Source: Theristus sp. LFF4_11
Taxonomy: Eukaryota; Nematoda; Chromadorea; Monhysterida; Xyalidae
Direction of reading: 5' to 3'
Length of the DNA: 64,000 nucleotides
Assembly: GCA_030248135.1 (NCBI GenBank)
Contig: JASANC010003862.1
Location: forward strand, 1 to 64,000
Below the pieces are notes generated by a model. That model searched no databases. It was not told the DNA's origin and was given only the letters and a program-made list of their open reading frames with translations. A program made the translations under genes and the position numbers. Positions 54,577 through 64,000 of the stretch are shown one piece after another. Positions within the stretch are counted from its first letter, which is position 1, and each line of letters opens with the position of its first letter.

Positions 54577-55315
54577 GGTGACAGCCGCGCACACATGAGT
54601 TTGTCATTGATGAGTTAACCCGTGAATTCTAGTCGTTCAGATGATTTGTTTGCCTCTGTTGAATTTGGTCAATTGGAATTAATGCAGTCAGTCAGAGTTT
54701 ATTGATTGATTTAATACATCCATCGTTGCTTTTTTGTGCTTTTCTCCGGTTATATATTCTTTCAAATCTGATCGTTTATAAATGGCCTGAGTTTTCAAAC
54801 TGTGATTTGTTTTGTTGGTTTTCTTATCTGTCACCGCAAATTGTGTTTTTATCTCTTTTGTTTGAGTTTGATTGAACTTGTGACATTCCTTGTTGATTTG
54901 GTTGTTTCAAAAGGGCTGATAATAAAATCATACTCTACCACGGAGTGGTTTTGTGTTTCCTCTTTGAAGTTGCAATTTGAATTTGCTTGTGTCACTTTAC
55001 CCACGTTTTTACTCAATTGCTTTTCATGCGCCTTTCTCCCGTGTTTATGCTGTTGTGACCCAGCTGTTACCGCTGTAAAAAAGCTATCAAGTTATCACAT
55101 CGGTAAAATGTCAAAAAAGAAGCCACTTTTTATCGGATTGATTGCACATACGCAGATAACAACAGCAAAAAGCAGCGCAGGTCTGCTAGAGTTGTTTATC
55201 ATCAAGACAAACGCTTGTCAATAAATTTGTGCAACTCCAACATAATTTCCAGCAATTTTAGTTTCAGAATTCGTTTGACCGTTGACGTTTCTTTCGAGCT
55301 GTTTCACTCGATGCG
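54577..55315. other. Intergenic between MROH1 and SLC51A, no gene seen
   Basis: T-rich. Open frames here (for example 54,802-55,224) are Cys/Phe/Leu-rich products of T-rich DNA. Acceptor-like TTTCCAG and TTTCAG near 55,252 and 55,267 lie 50-65 nt before the next ATG and could be a 5' UTR intron end or a spliced-leader site. Confidence 0.4.
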
Positions 55316-57434
55316 ATGGCAGAAGCAGATGACTGCAACACGTGGACGGCACCGAGTGCACAGTCGTTCTTTGCCAGTGAGTAATGGAGGCAATAGTTGG
55401 TCCTTGTTTCAAATTGAACGTTTCCTTTTGTTGTTGTGTGGTCGATCAGGTGGCTTTTTCGCTCATTCAACTCGTCTCACCACAACCGATCAAATCTGGA
55501 AACGAACAAATGCAGATGCGAACGCGGCACAGCTGAGCGCGGTCCTCTGTGGGTGTTGTCTGTGTGCGACGACGATCGGCCTGTTCATTGTGCAAATCGT
55601 GGCACTTGTCACCTCCGCATGCACCATCAGAACTGCTAATCGAATCGGATTCCTGTTGGCGTTGTTTCCGGTTGTATTGCGCTTGTCGTTGTTGTATTTT
55701 GATATTTCTAGTCTACCAGTGTCAAATTTTTGTGTTGATGATTGCAGTGGTTTTTCAGATCACGAGCGGTGCGTCCTTGTTGGGTGTTTGTCTGCCACGT
55801 GCACTGCCAATGGTGAACATGGTCGTTGCAATGTGTGTGCGTTTTTTTTCTCCTTCAGTGTCCGACCGTTCAGATTGAATCATTGCAATTTCAATTTTGA
55901 TGCCTTCTCTCAAAATATTGCCGCCGGCAATGTGTATGCATCACACATAGCAACTCACAAAATAGCAAAAGCTCAACACACAAAATCTTCCATTCAGCTA
56001 TTTCGCTCGCTGTCTGTTTCTGTTCGTCGAAGTTGTCGCAGTCGATTTATATGGCGATCGTCAGCGCATGAAACGGCGGCTGCACTCAGCTGGTCTCGAA
56101 GCGAAGTTTGATCGTTTGCCAGTCGCGTGCTGTCTCACCAGATGCCTGCCGACTCGACAACCGACCGGGTAACATTGGCTTCGTGGTTTCCACCTCCTAT
56201 TTAAGCGACGACTGAAACATGTTCGTTTATTTGTTCCAATTCCAGTCACCACATGCAAACAACACGCCAGCAGAATAACGCTGTCACGCTGTTTGAAAGT
56301 TGTTTGCATTGTTTCAGACGACTGTTGCACCGTTTGGAATGGTTGATCTGGCAGAATGGAGTCGTGCGTTCGTTGCTGACGTTTGCAAACGGCTGCGTTG
56401 ACAGTAACCGCAATGGCGTGCCAGTTGACATGCAGCCATCACCATTGACAGTGCTGTCTCTGCTTGGTGTTGTCTCCACGGTCACTGCCATGTTCTCCCT
56501 GAATGTCTACTGCAATGTGGTCGCTGTTAGTCACTCAGTGCAGCTGTTTATCATAGTTATGATGACTGCCTTCGCATGTCCATTGTTGTCGTCCAGCTGC
56601 AATCAATGCACGGAAAACGCAGCCAATCCGTTTTGTTAGCGTGCTGTCTTTTTCTCTTCCATGCAATCCTTCCAGAATCCACTGTCAGCCTACCGTGCCA
56701 GCATTCAGTTCCGTCTGGTGCAAGTAATCATTGTGCTGTTCAACTTTCAAACCAACGGCTTTCTGCTGGCCGCCTCACTGCATCTGCTGCCGTGCATCGA
56801 CGTGCTGAATGCTCACATTTTTGCACAAAGTATTGTTAAAATTGACTAAATGCTGTTTACGTGCACCCACAATACTATCAAGCTATTCCTTGTTTTGCAG
56901 CACTGTATCACAGCGCGTTGATTGTGGAAATGTTCGTGTTGTCGTTCTTGGTGACAGCTTTGTTTCGACCGAAGCACAACATTCTACTACGAGCACGTGA
57001 CACCCTGCGCCACCGGTCAACACACGCAGATGCCGTGCGCACACTCTCTGCACAGCTCGATGCTAAACAACATGTGGTGGTCGTTGGCAGCAACGAAACG
57101 TTCGTGTGTCTCAAGTTTAATAACTGACGTGTTCACAATATATAAACCAATTTTGATTTCCGTATCACTGGCGGTTCAGGCAGTGTTGTGGGACTTTTGC
57201 TTTTAGTTTTCGTAAAATCAAACGGATCGATTGTTTTGCAGCCTGTATTCTGCGACATCCGGCTGCACCACTGAGCACGTGGCCAGCAACGAACGTGCGC
57301 CCGTGTGCGAAGACAACGAAGCATTCGAATCGTCCGTCTCTGAGGAGGAACACTCAACGCACGACACCGAACAAGAGGTCGCCATCGTCACCGAGCAAGC
57401 AATCTACCGCACTGACACTCGATCGAAGCAGTGA
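55316..57434 (+). CDS. SLC51A: Organic solute transporter subunit alpha (SLC51A/OSTalpha)
   Basis: A multi-exon membrane protein. Exons seen: 55316-55376, 55450-55670, 55759 to about 55834, 56042-56168, 56318 to about 56530, 56676 to about 56830, one from about 56,900, and 57242-57434. About seven hydrophobic segments occur (IGLFIVQIVALVTSA, ASLLGVCLPRALPMVNMVVA, VLSLLGVVSTVTAMFSLNVY, RLVQVIIVLFNFQTNGFLLA, ALIVEMFVLSFLVTALF). Family landmarks are the (V/L)PRA turn, YGDRQRMKRRL, the Cys-containing LPVACCLTRCLPTRQ (human GPCCCCC...LLLTRK) and the Q-(V)-x-I-(V)-L-x-N-(F)-Q motif. The acidic Ser/Glu tail has no family counterpart. With OSTbeta the human protein exports bile acids and steroids. 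Between exons 3 and 4 some 12 family residues are unaccounted for, so a small exon is probably missed. Confidence 0.83.
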
Positions 57435-58497
57435 TCATTCATACTCTCTTCAGCTTTTCTTTCTCTTTGGAGTTTTATTTGTTTGAGCTGGACTTGTGCA
57501 GTTTTAACGTTTCACTGATTTTTAACGAATGTTTTTTTTTTGGACGATGCACCTCTTTGCACTGAAGTTTCTTTTTGATTTCCGCATGTTGCACAAAACT
57601 TTGCTCTTTTTAGTTGTCATGCATTTTTGCAGAACGGTTTTTTAGCTCAGAATTGTTTGCCAAAATTCTTCGTTGCATGCAGATCTCCTGTGCAAAGAAA
57701 GCATTTTAAAAATAAAGAGGCACGTTGGAAACATTTTTGCTGAAAATGTAGCTTCTGCGTCTGCGGCGATGTTTGGAACCCAACAAAAAAATGAAAACAT
57801 CCAGCTTTATTATGGCGTGCCGTTGCGATCCAACGTGCCGTCACGTTGCTTTCGCGAGCTTGCTTTCAAATCGTTTTTGCAACTGAAGGCGTATTTTTCC
57901 AAAGGACGTTTCCACAGAGTTGAAGGACGTCACGTTACATCAAGTCGCAGTCATGAATTGTCAACCAACTCAACCAACCAGCAGATCCACGTTGGTCAGC
58001 GCAAAAGCCGGATCATTTGAAACAAAACAAAAACAGCTTACATGAATTGAAATGAAACATCATAACGTGAAAATGATCTCTCACACGATTAGTCTGTGAT
58101 TCAGACTTTCGCAAACTCCTGGAGTTTTGTTTCTGCTTTTGCGTCGTCCGCCGTTTGAGTGGTTGGTCGGTGGTCCTGGTACTCCTGGTTGATTTTGTAG
58201 GGCAAAAAGCTCATTACGAGCTTTAAAAAAAACAAAACAATCAATAGCTTGTCCAATTGTACAAACAACAAACAATCAAACAATTGTAAAATGGAAAAAC
58301 TGTTTTAATGAGATTTTTAAAACACGAAAATCGAGTTTCACAAAAACATTCGATGTCAGAAACCTCAAACAGCAATCGCTACGTCAAATAAAACGCATAA
58401 ACCGGTTGGTGGATCAGGTCGGTGGACGTTGTGGCAAGTTGTTTCGTTGATGGACCACTGCTGATGCACACCTGTACCATTCAAGTTCTGTTCAATC
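57435..58497. other. Downstream of SLC51A, no gene seen
   Basis: A T-rich 3' flank with an AATAAA near 57,711. A 115-residue open frame (57,673-58,020) has no recognisable family, and no splice or codon signal makes it convincing. Confidence 0.4.
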
Positions 58498-59340
58498 CAA
58501 GCGAGCGAGCGAAGTGTGCGGACAACGCATCACACATTATATGACCAGTTATACCCCAGCGCGCAGGCTGTGACCAAATTTTCGCGACACACGAAACGAG
58601 CATCCAAAGTTGTATGGTGTGTACAGTCCATCTAAAAAATATATGCAACATAACGTAATGACCAACCGATCAGCGCTGAGAAGTGCGCAAGACGAACCAA
58701 TCAGCGCTGAGAACTGCCATGACCAATCAGCTTAAGGTTCCGATGTTGGCGCTTCCTCGAAGTGGAACCGGCGACCTCGGTCGCAAACGCCAACGACACG
58801 GCCACGCCCATCCGTGCACGGCAACAAACAACAACAACAACATGATCAATCAGCGAGTTGCATATATTAGCGAGACAGACTGTATGGAGAAATTTTTTTC
58901 GAAGGACTTTACATACGTTCTAGATACGAATTACGTCTGCTGAAAACCGTGTTACTTATTTTTGTTTGTATTTTTTTCTGATGTTCGTCCCTTCAATTTT
59001 TACCTGCAACACTTTCACAGTCGAACAAGAATGTTTCCTGAGCTAATTCCATCCGGAGATTTTGAAAATTGGGTAATTTTTTGGACCGACTTTTTTGGGG
59101 GTAAAAATTGGGCATTTTTACAAATTCGAAGGGTTTTTACCTGGTTTCGCGTGTTCGTCTTTTCAATTTTTATTTGCGACACTTTCACATTCGAGCAAAA
59201 ACGTTTCCTGAGGTAATTTCATCAGGAGATTTTGAAAATCAAGTTAATTTCTTGCCCCGACCCTTGTTTGGGCCACAATTTGTTTTTTTTCAAATTTCAA
59301 AGGATTTTATGATTTCAAAATTTCATTATTCAAGCACACG
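58498..59340. repeat. Dispersed repeat with internal ~170-bp duplication (copy 2)
   Basis: It shares the order of parts with 3289-3960: an AAGCGAGCGAGCGAAG start, GCATCACACATTATATGA, a CACGAAACGAGCATCCAAAGTTGT segment, and then two tandem copies of TTCAATTTTTACCTGCAACACTTTCACA-type sequence at about 58,995 and 59,160. Between them an unrelated stretch with two CCAATCAGCGCTGAGAA copies lies at 58,660-58,720. Diverged from copy 1. Confidence 0.7.
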
Positions 59341-59490
59341 TCAAAAATTGTCGTGTTTTACTGTTGAAATGGACAAATTTCAATAAAACACGATTTTCGC
59401 TCTTATAGTTTGCCGGATCGTTCTGAAAATGGTCTAGCTGAACTCAGCTCGACGAGCACGAGACGCGCTTCGAACAAACCAGGGTCCCGC
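59340..59490. repeat. Inverted relative of the segment at 680-835
   Basis: AATAAAACACGATTTTCGCTCTTATAGTTT and CGGATCGTTCTGAAAATGGTCTAG...CGAACAAACC appear reverse-complemented at about 680-790, within hAT-like element A. The order of blocks is kept and point differences are scattered. A transposon-body family present at both ends of the window. Confidence 0.7.
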
Positions 59491-62400
59491 CACTGCCGAA
59501 ACGGGAATGTTGCCATGATGCGGGCCATAGCTTTTTTTGCACCTACATTGGTTAAATTGAGTCATCGACCACTCAAAATGATCGCACGGGCACAAAAAAT
59601 TGTTTTCGGCCTGAAAAACTTTTTGGGCCCAAAATAAATATCACTTTTGGTTTGGTCAAAAAACCGATTTTTGAAGAAAAATAGCCTTGATTTTAAAATT
59701 GTTGTAATTTTTTTAAACCATAGTTAGGTTACAAAAAAAACAAAGTCGATAGCGACGTGCTATGGACGTGTGCGCAACTGAAAAAAGTAAACAATGCTCA
59801 GACTATGACCCGTGTGATTTTGCAAAATTGCTCGTTTTTCAAATATTCAAAAGTCTCCGGAAAACGTCTTATGTAAAATTTTAAAAATCCATGTGCCCAG
59901 CACTAACGTCAGGTTGCTCCTACATTGTTTTAAACCCTACCCAGGTTCAGACCAGGACTTGTGAGACGTTGAATAAATCCGCAATAGCAACAACCGTAAT
60001 CTCGCCTCCTCAGACACCCAGAGTCTGCCGTTGTCAACACACGCGAGTCTTCCTCATCTTGAATGGTGTAGTTTTCGCCGAGCAGCCGTGCCTCTTGTGC
60101 CGCATAAAGTGTCCCACTGAGCACACGGCCAAGCAACTGGTGGCGTCTTGTGTGGGCTCACCGGTGACCAGGATCACGAGGCGAATTGTCACCTCATCTG
60201 GATCGGAAATGGTTAGCCAAGCTTTGGGACACTCAAAAACTTTATCCCAGAAGGTGTTTAAGCATAAAATCAGTCGGTAAAACGGTCCAAAATCGACTGC
60301 TGACGGTTTTACGACGAAATAACAAAAAAAATTGTTGACCTTTTGAAAAATTGTGCCATAAGGTTTTCAGAGAGCATACCAGTGGAAAATTTTTCGAATA
60401 AAAAAATCGGCATTTTTTCACATCACTTTTGAAAAAATTTCGATTTTTGTTTAACAACCGGAGTTTTAAGTCGGCCATTTGCAATCAGCAAAAACCGAAC
60501 TACCGTACTTGCTTTCCTTTTGTTTTCAGACAAATGTCTCTGTGCGAAGCCACCACGTTTCAAACAATTTGGAATGGACCAAAAAGAAATTTTCGGCTTC
60601 CAACAAAGCACACGCTGATTGGTCAAATTCGCTGATTGGCCAAAATGGCGTGTGCTGATTGGCTTCAACGCTGATTGGTCCAGATGGCGTTTGTTGATTG
60701 GTCCGACACCCCACAAAACCCCTTTCCTTTCATCCAAAATCCTCAGTTGCTCATCGTTTTTCAACCTTTCTGCCCTCTCTGTCAAAATCGTATCACCCGA
60801 GCGTCACGTGTGTCCAGCTGCAGCGCCGGGCGCAGTGTCATCATCAATAGTCTTGGCCACGGCAGGCGTTTGATTGCTGGTGCTATATTGGGCACATGGC
60901 GTCCTGGGTCATCGAGAGTGCTGCCGACGCCGCGACCGTAAACTGGAGACCCGACGTAGCACGGAGCATTCTTGCAATGGGCCGTTCTCGTCTGCAGCGG
61001 CCAGCGGGGTTGTTATATCCGTCGCGCAGCTTATCCGCACTTTACAGCGTCAAGATGGGCCCGGTGGGAAATTTTCTGTTGGCATGCAGTGGGGCAAACT
61101 TGAATGTCAAGTGGGCAAGCAAACCGTCATGATGGATTGTTTCTGGAGCTGTGTCTTTTATGTTTGTGAAATTTATCTCTCAAGTCTAAACAGAAAACAA
61201 ATCAAAACAAAAAGAGTCGCGCACCATAATGTTCCGAAGATGGCTGCTATTCGTAATTTTGTTGTTGTCACTGTTGTTTTTTGTTGTGCATTTACGTTGT
61301 TGTCGTTATTTTATTTTCCATGTGTTTTCATCGCTGTGTCGTGTTTTTTGTGCACGTTGTAGCAGCCATTTTTAGCTCGGTGCAAAAAAATTTTTGCGAA
61401 AAAGGTAAAACATGGAAGAGACAGCTTTCAGGAACATTCCATTGTCCCGGCGCCATGGCGGTTTGTTTGCAGATGGATAACGGGAGGGTTGAGGTGAGAG
61501 GGGCTTGGGCTGGGTCGGGTCGGGTGTTGTAGCAAATGCAATAAAATCTTTTTTAAATTGCTGCATGCCAATGAGAAAAATTCCCAACGGAGCACCCATC
61601 TTGATGCTGTAACGTGTTGGTTAACTCGTGACGGTGCGCAGCTCCAAGGTCGTTCTGGGCTTGACGCGCTCGCGAGAGTAGGAAACGCAACTGACGGCTC
61701 CATGTCCCTTCGGTCGACCCGCGGCAGTCAATCTCTCTGTGGTCCAGCGATGCCATGTGTTGTGGTAGAGCATCAGCAGTCAAGATTCTGTGCGTGGTCC
61801 GGCCTATGATGATGAGGCTGCGGTCGCTGGGCACACTTGGCTACGGTGTGCGAAGACAGAGCTCGGGTGCAGCAGTGCAAATATTAGGCCACAGCAACTC
61901 ACAACGCAAAATTGATCGGCGATCAATTTTGATCAAAATTTCAACAACAAAATTTTGACGACATTTTTTCAGAACCTATTGAAAAAATGATTCACCTTAA
62001 CTTTCATCAAAATTTTGATCAGTAGTGCTTTCTTTTTTATGAAAATCGGTTATTTATTGTGTTCCAGCGATTTGTTCAAAATCAAGTGCTAGTTTTATTT
62101 CTCAAATACGCTCTAAATATGTTCTTAAACTAACTTTTTGCCCACTAATCAAATTTTTGCTGCGAATAACAAACAGCTTGACAAAGAAAAATTTGAATGA
62201 CACAAAAAAGTTGAATTTTTGGTTTTCCACGCGAAAACCGCTCAAAATTCGCACGTCCCGCTTTTCTGTCGGTTGATTATCGACAAAATCGGAAAGCGGC
62301 ACGCCACAGTGGTAGAGCAACAGGCGATTAGGCCAGGCAGGACCCTGACTCGTGCGTGGTGGCCTGCCTGGGAAGATGACCGGCTCATTTGGACAGAGCA

Positions 62401-63075
62401 GGTCGGTTGGTTTTGTAGACAACTTTCAACTTTCATTTTTTTCAACAGAAAACATTGATAATAGCGCGAAAGTTGCAGAAATGCTGGCGTCCATCGTTTA
62501 CTGCAAATTTCAACGTTGAGTACAAATGATTGAAATTGATTGTTCTTCTGCTTGCTCAGTTCAGAGACGCATTTCGTACCGAACCGTGAGGTCGACTGCA
62601 TGCACTAGGCGTACAACGACAGCGCTCGTGAGCCACGCTGAGCCAACAACAAAACTCGACCGCCTGCGAACCTCGTTGCTGAGGTAATTGCTAAAAACGC
62701 CGCAGCGGTGAAAACACCGCACCGATGAAAAAGGCGCTCTGTATGAAAACACCGTACGGTGTAATTTATGGAACGGGTTGGGTCGGCATGAATATAGGCT
62801 GTGGTACAAACAGATTTTATGCTGTTAATAAAGTTTTTTTTTTGTTTTTCGTAGTTATCTTGTGATGTTTGCTGATTTACGAATGATTATCAGTGACCAT
62901 TCTTCTGATAACGTAACACATAACGTTGCGCAGATCACGATTTCCTCGGCCGATTTCGACGACCGAAAGCTCAATCAATTCAACAGAGCATCCGAAACAC
63001 GTTTGTGGTTAATTTTTGGTTTTATTTAACATTGGTCGTTGTGCAATAAAAAATTTACGAAAAAACACAAAACAC
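59491..63075. other. Intergenic, no convincing gene
   Basis: No open frame here has recognisable family, domain or splice support; the longest (60,874-61,362, 162 residues) is Cys/Phe/Val-rich translation of T-rich DNA. Features: a cluster of five CCAAT boxes (60,618-60,701), A/T-rich tracts, and TTTTGATCAAAATTT palindromes near 61,915-61,940. Confidence 0.45.
60618..60701. promoter_or_regulatory. Cluster of five inverted CCAAT boxes
   Basis: ATTGG in the context GCTGATTGGYC occurs at 60,618, 60,635, 60,658, 60,674 and 60,697. CTGATTGGTC is a good inverted NF-Y site (RRCCAATSRG). Spacings are 17, 23, 16 and 23 bases. No gene start is recognised downstream, so this may be a degenerate tandem repeat derived from the GCTGATTGG-containing MITE family rather than a working promoter. 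Confidence 0.4.
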
Positions 63076-64000
63076 CGTGCGTCTGCCGTCCACTGACGCG
63101 CAGTTGCTGGCAACACTCGTCGACATGCACGTGCGCTCGCTCGCCGACAACTGCATTGCTGTCAGACAGGTGACTCGACGGAATGCACTTTGCAAACGCC
63201 CGCGGTGCTTTTGGCAAAGCATATGAATGCAATAGTTTGCGACGTTTCAAAGGATCATCACCTCAAGTTGTGTTCAGTTGGCCGTGCGTGGCCTTGGCGA
63301 CTTAGCGCACGCGCCAAAGGATCAGCTGGCCAAGTACACGTCGGTGGCACTGACTGCCGTGATGTCCGGACTGGAGGACGCCGCAGACACCAAAGACCAA
63401 GTGGCGCTCGAGGCAATGCAGGCGCTCAACAAACTCGCAACACGCATCGATCGCGCACACATGGACGACATCCTCGCTCGGTGCTGCTCAGGATTCGGCC
63501 GTGCTTTGAAAAGGTGCAAGCAACGCAATTTTCATGTTTTGCGAAAAGCAGGAAAAATTCAAGTGAAAATGTAAGCTAGGAAAACGAAAACCTAGGAAAT
63601 GCATCCATTGCGTATTTTCGTGTTAGTCGATCATCAATGAGTATTCTCGTTCTTCAATTCAGGACAGTGGTGCAGTGCGTTCGGTTGCGTTCGAGCTGCT
63701 GGCGCGACTGGCTGCGTTTGGCGACTGCGATGCGTACAAAGAACAACTGCACACGAACATGTGCGCCCTATTGCTGCACATGTACGACACGGAAGCACAC
63801 GTGCAAATGGTACGTGCGCACGCTTGTTGCCGACTCACGAGTAGTTGTAGGGCATGTTCAGTGAATGATGAACGTTGTCGTGGCGAGATAACTTTGCGAA
63901 CTCGCTGTATGAACGGATGTTGTCCATGACAGCTGCCAATACATGTGTGTGTGCTGTGCCGGTGTGATAATGTGGGTACTGTGGTAAGCAGAGTGCTCAT
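63076..64000 (+). pseudogene. MROH1: Partial near-identical duplicate of MROH1 (runs off the window)
   Basis: Every block from 52,854 to 53,778 (three exons, their introns and part of the next intron) reappears at a constant 10,222-bp offset. I see only three differences, all indels: a 3-base loss in an intron near 63,222, a one-base loss in the coding block ATCCTCGTCTCGG (to ATCCTCGCTCGG, near 63,477) and a 4-base gain in the next intron near 63,520. The coding loss breaks the frame. The copy starts inside an exon, with no splice site or start. It is either a very recent segmental duplication, broken by the frameshift, or an uncollapsed assembly duplicate. Confidence 0.85.

Noticed and set aside
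55215..56111. Single open frame of 298 residues
   Set aside because: It reads through SLC51A exons and introns in the wrong frame for the first exons; the spliced frame gives the recognisable transporter.
57673..58020. 115-residue frame after SLC51A as a new small gene
   Set aside because: No recognisable family, no splice context, and it lies in what is probably the SLC51A 3' region; it could not be supported.
60874..61362. 162-residue frame as an intergenic gene
   Set aside because: Composition is that of T-rich DNA (Val/Phe/Cys runs) and no homology or exon signal was seen.

Overview
The window is eukaryotic, and almost certainly animal, nuclear DNA. Genes are broken into short exons by GT-AG introns. 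Most introns are 50-600 bp and end in a pyrimidine-rich TTTCAG or TTTTCAG acceptor, and the gene content is plainly metazoan (DOT1L, MROH1, SLC51A, spartin, TRAPPC5, OPA3). The uniform TTTTCAG acceptor, compact spacing and one-strand gene order fit a nematode or a similar small-genome invertebrate. That placement is an inference; no rRNA or mitochondrial marker is present to confirm it. Nothing in the window looks prokaryotic or viral.

Layout. 1-6.2 kb is a nested transposon island without host genes: two hAT-like elements sharing one 8-bp target, a third hAT-like copy split by a 2.8-kb nest with a 149-bp satellite, and a tRNA-like sequence. 6.9-14.2 kb holds five compact genes: OPA3-like, DAD1, UQCR11-like, spartin and ESF2/ABT1. 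15.5-23.8 kb is one 21-exon DOT1L gene with a hAT-like element in an intron. 25.9-30.4 kb is a 9-exon gene for an unrecognised low-complexity Pro/Gln-rich protein. 31.1-36.2 kb has RPL36, alanine-glyoxylate aminotransferase and TRAPPC5. 36.4-44.5 kb is an Apollo/SNM1B-like nuclease gene whose intron 4 holds a 5.7-kb TIR element that itself contains a tandem array of three Helitrons. 45.7-54.6 kb is MROH1, and 55.3-57.4 kb an organic solute transporter alpha (SLC51A) gene. 57.4-63.1 kb is repeat-bearing intergenic DNA. The last 925 bp (63,076-64,000) nearly exactly repeat MROH1 sequence at 52,854-53,778.

All thirteen host genes lie on the + strand, several within 230-580 bp of the next, and TRAPPC5 has a consensus splice acceptor 9 nt before its ATG. 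This suggests polycistronic transcription with spliced-leader trans-splicing (inference). The genes do not form one pathway; most are housekeeping functions (ribosome, ribosome biogenesis, respiratory complex III, oligosaccharyltransferase, vesicle tethering, chromatin, telomere/DNA repair, endolysosome). The exon models for DAD1, UQCR11, SPART, ABT1, DOT1L, the unknown gene, RPL36, AGXT, TRAPPC5 and Apollo were checked by hand for splice phase and are closed in frame. Those of MROH1 and SLC51A are only partly resolved.
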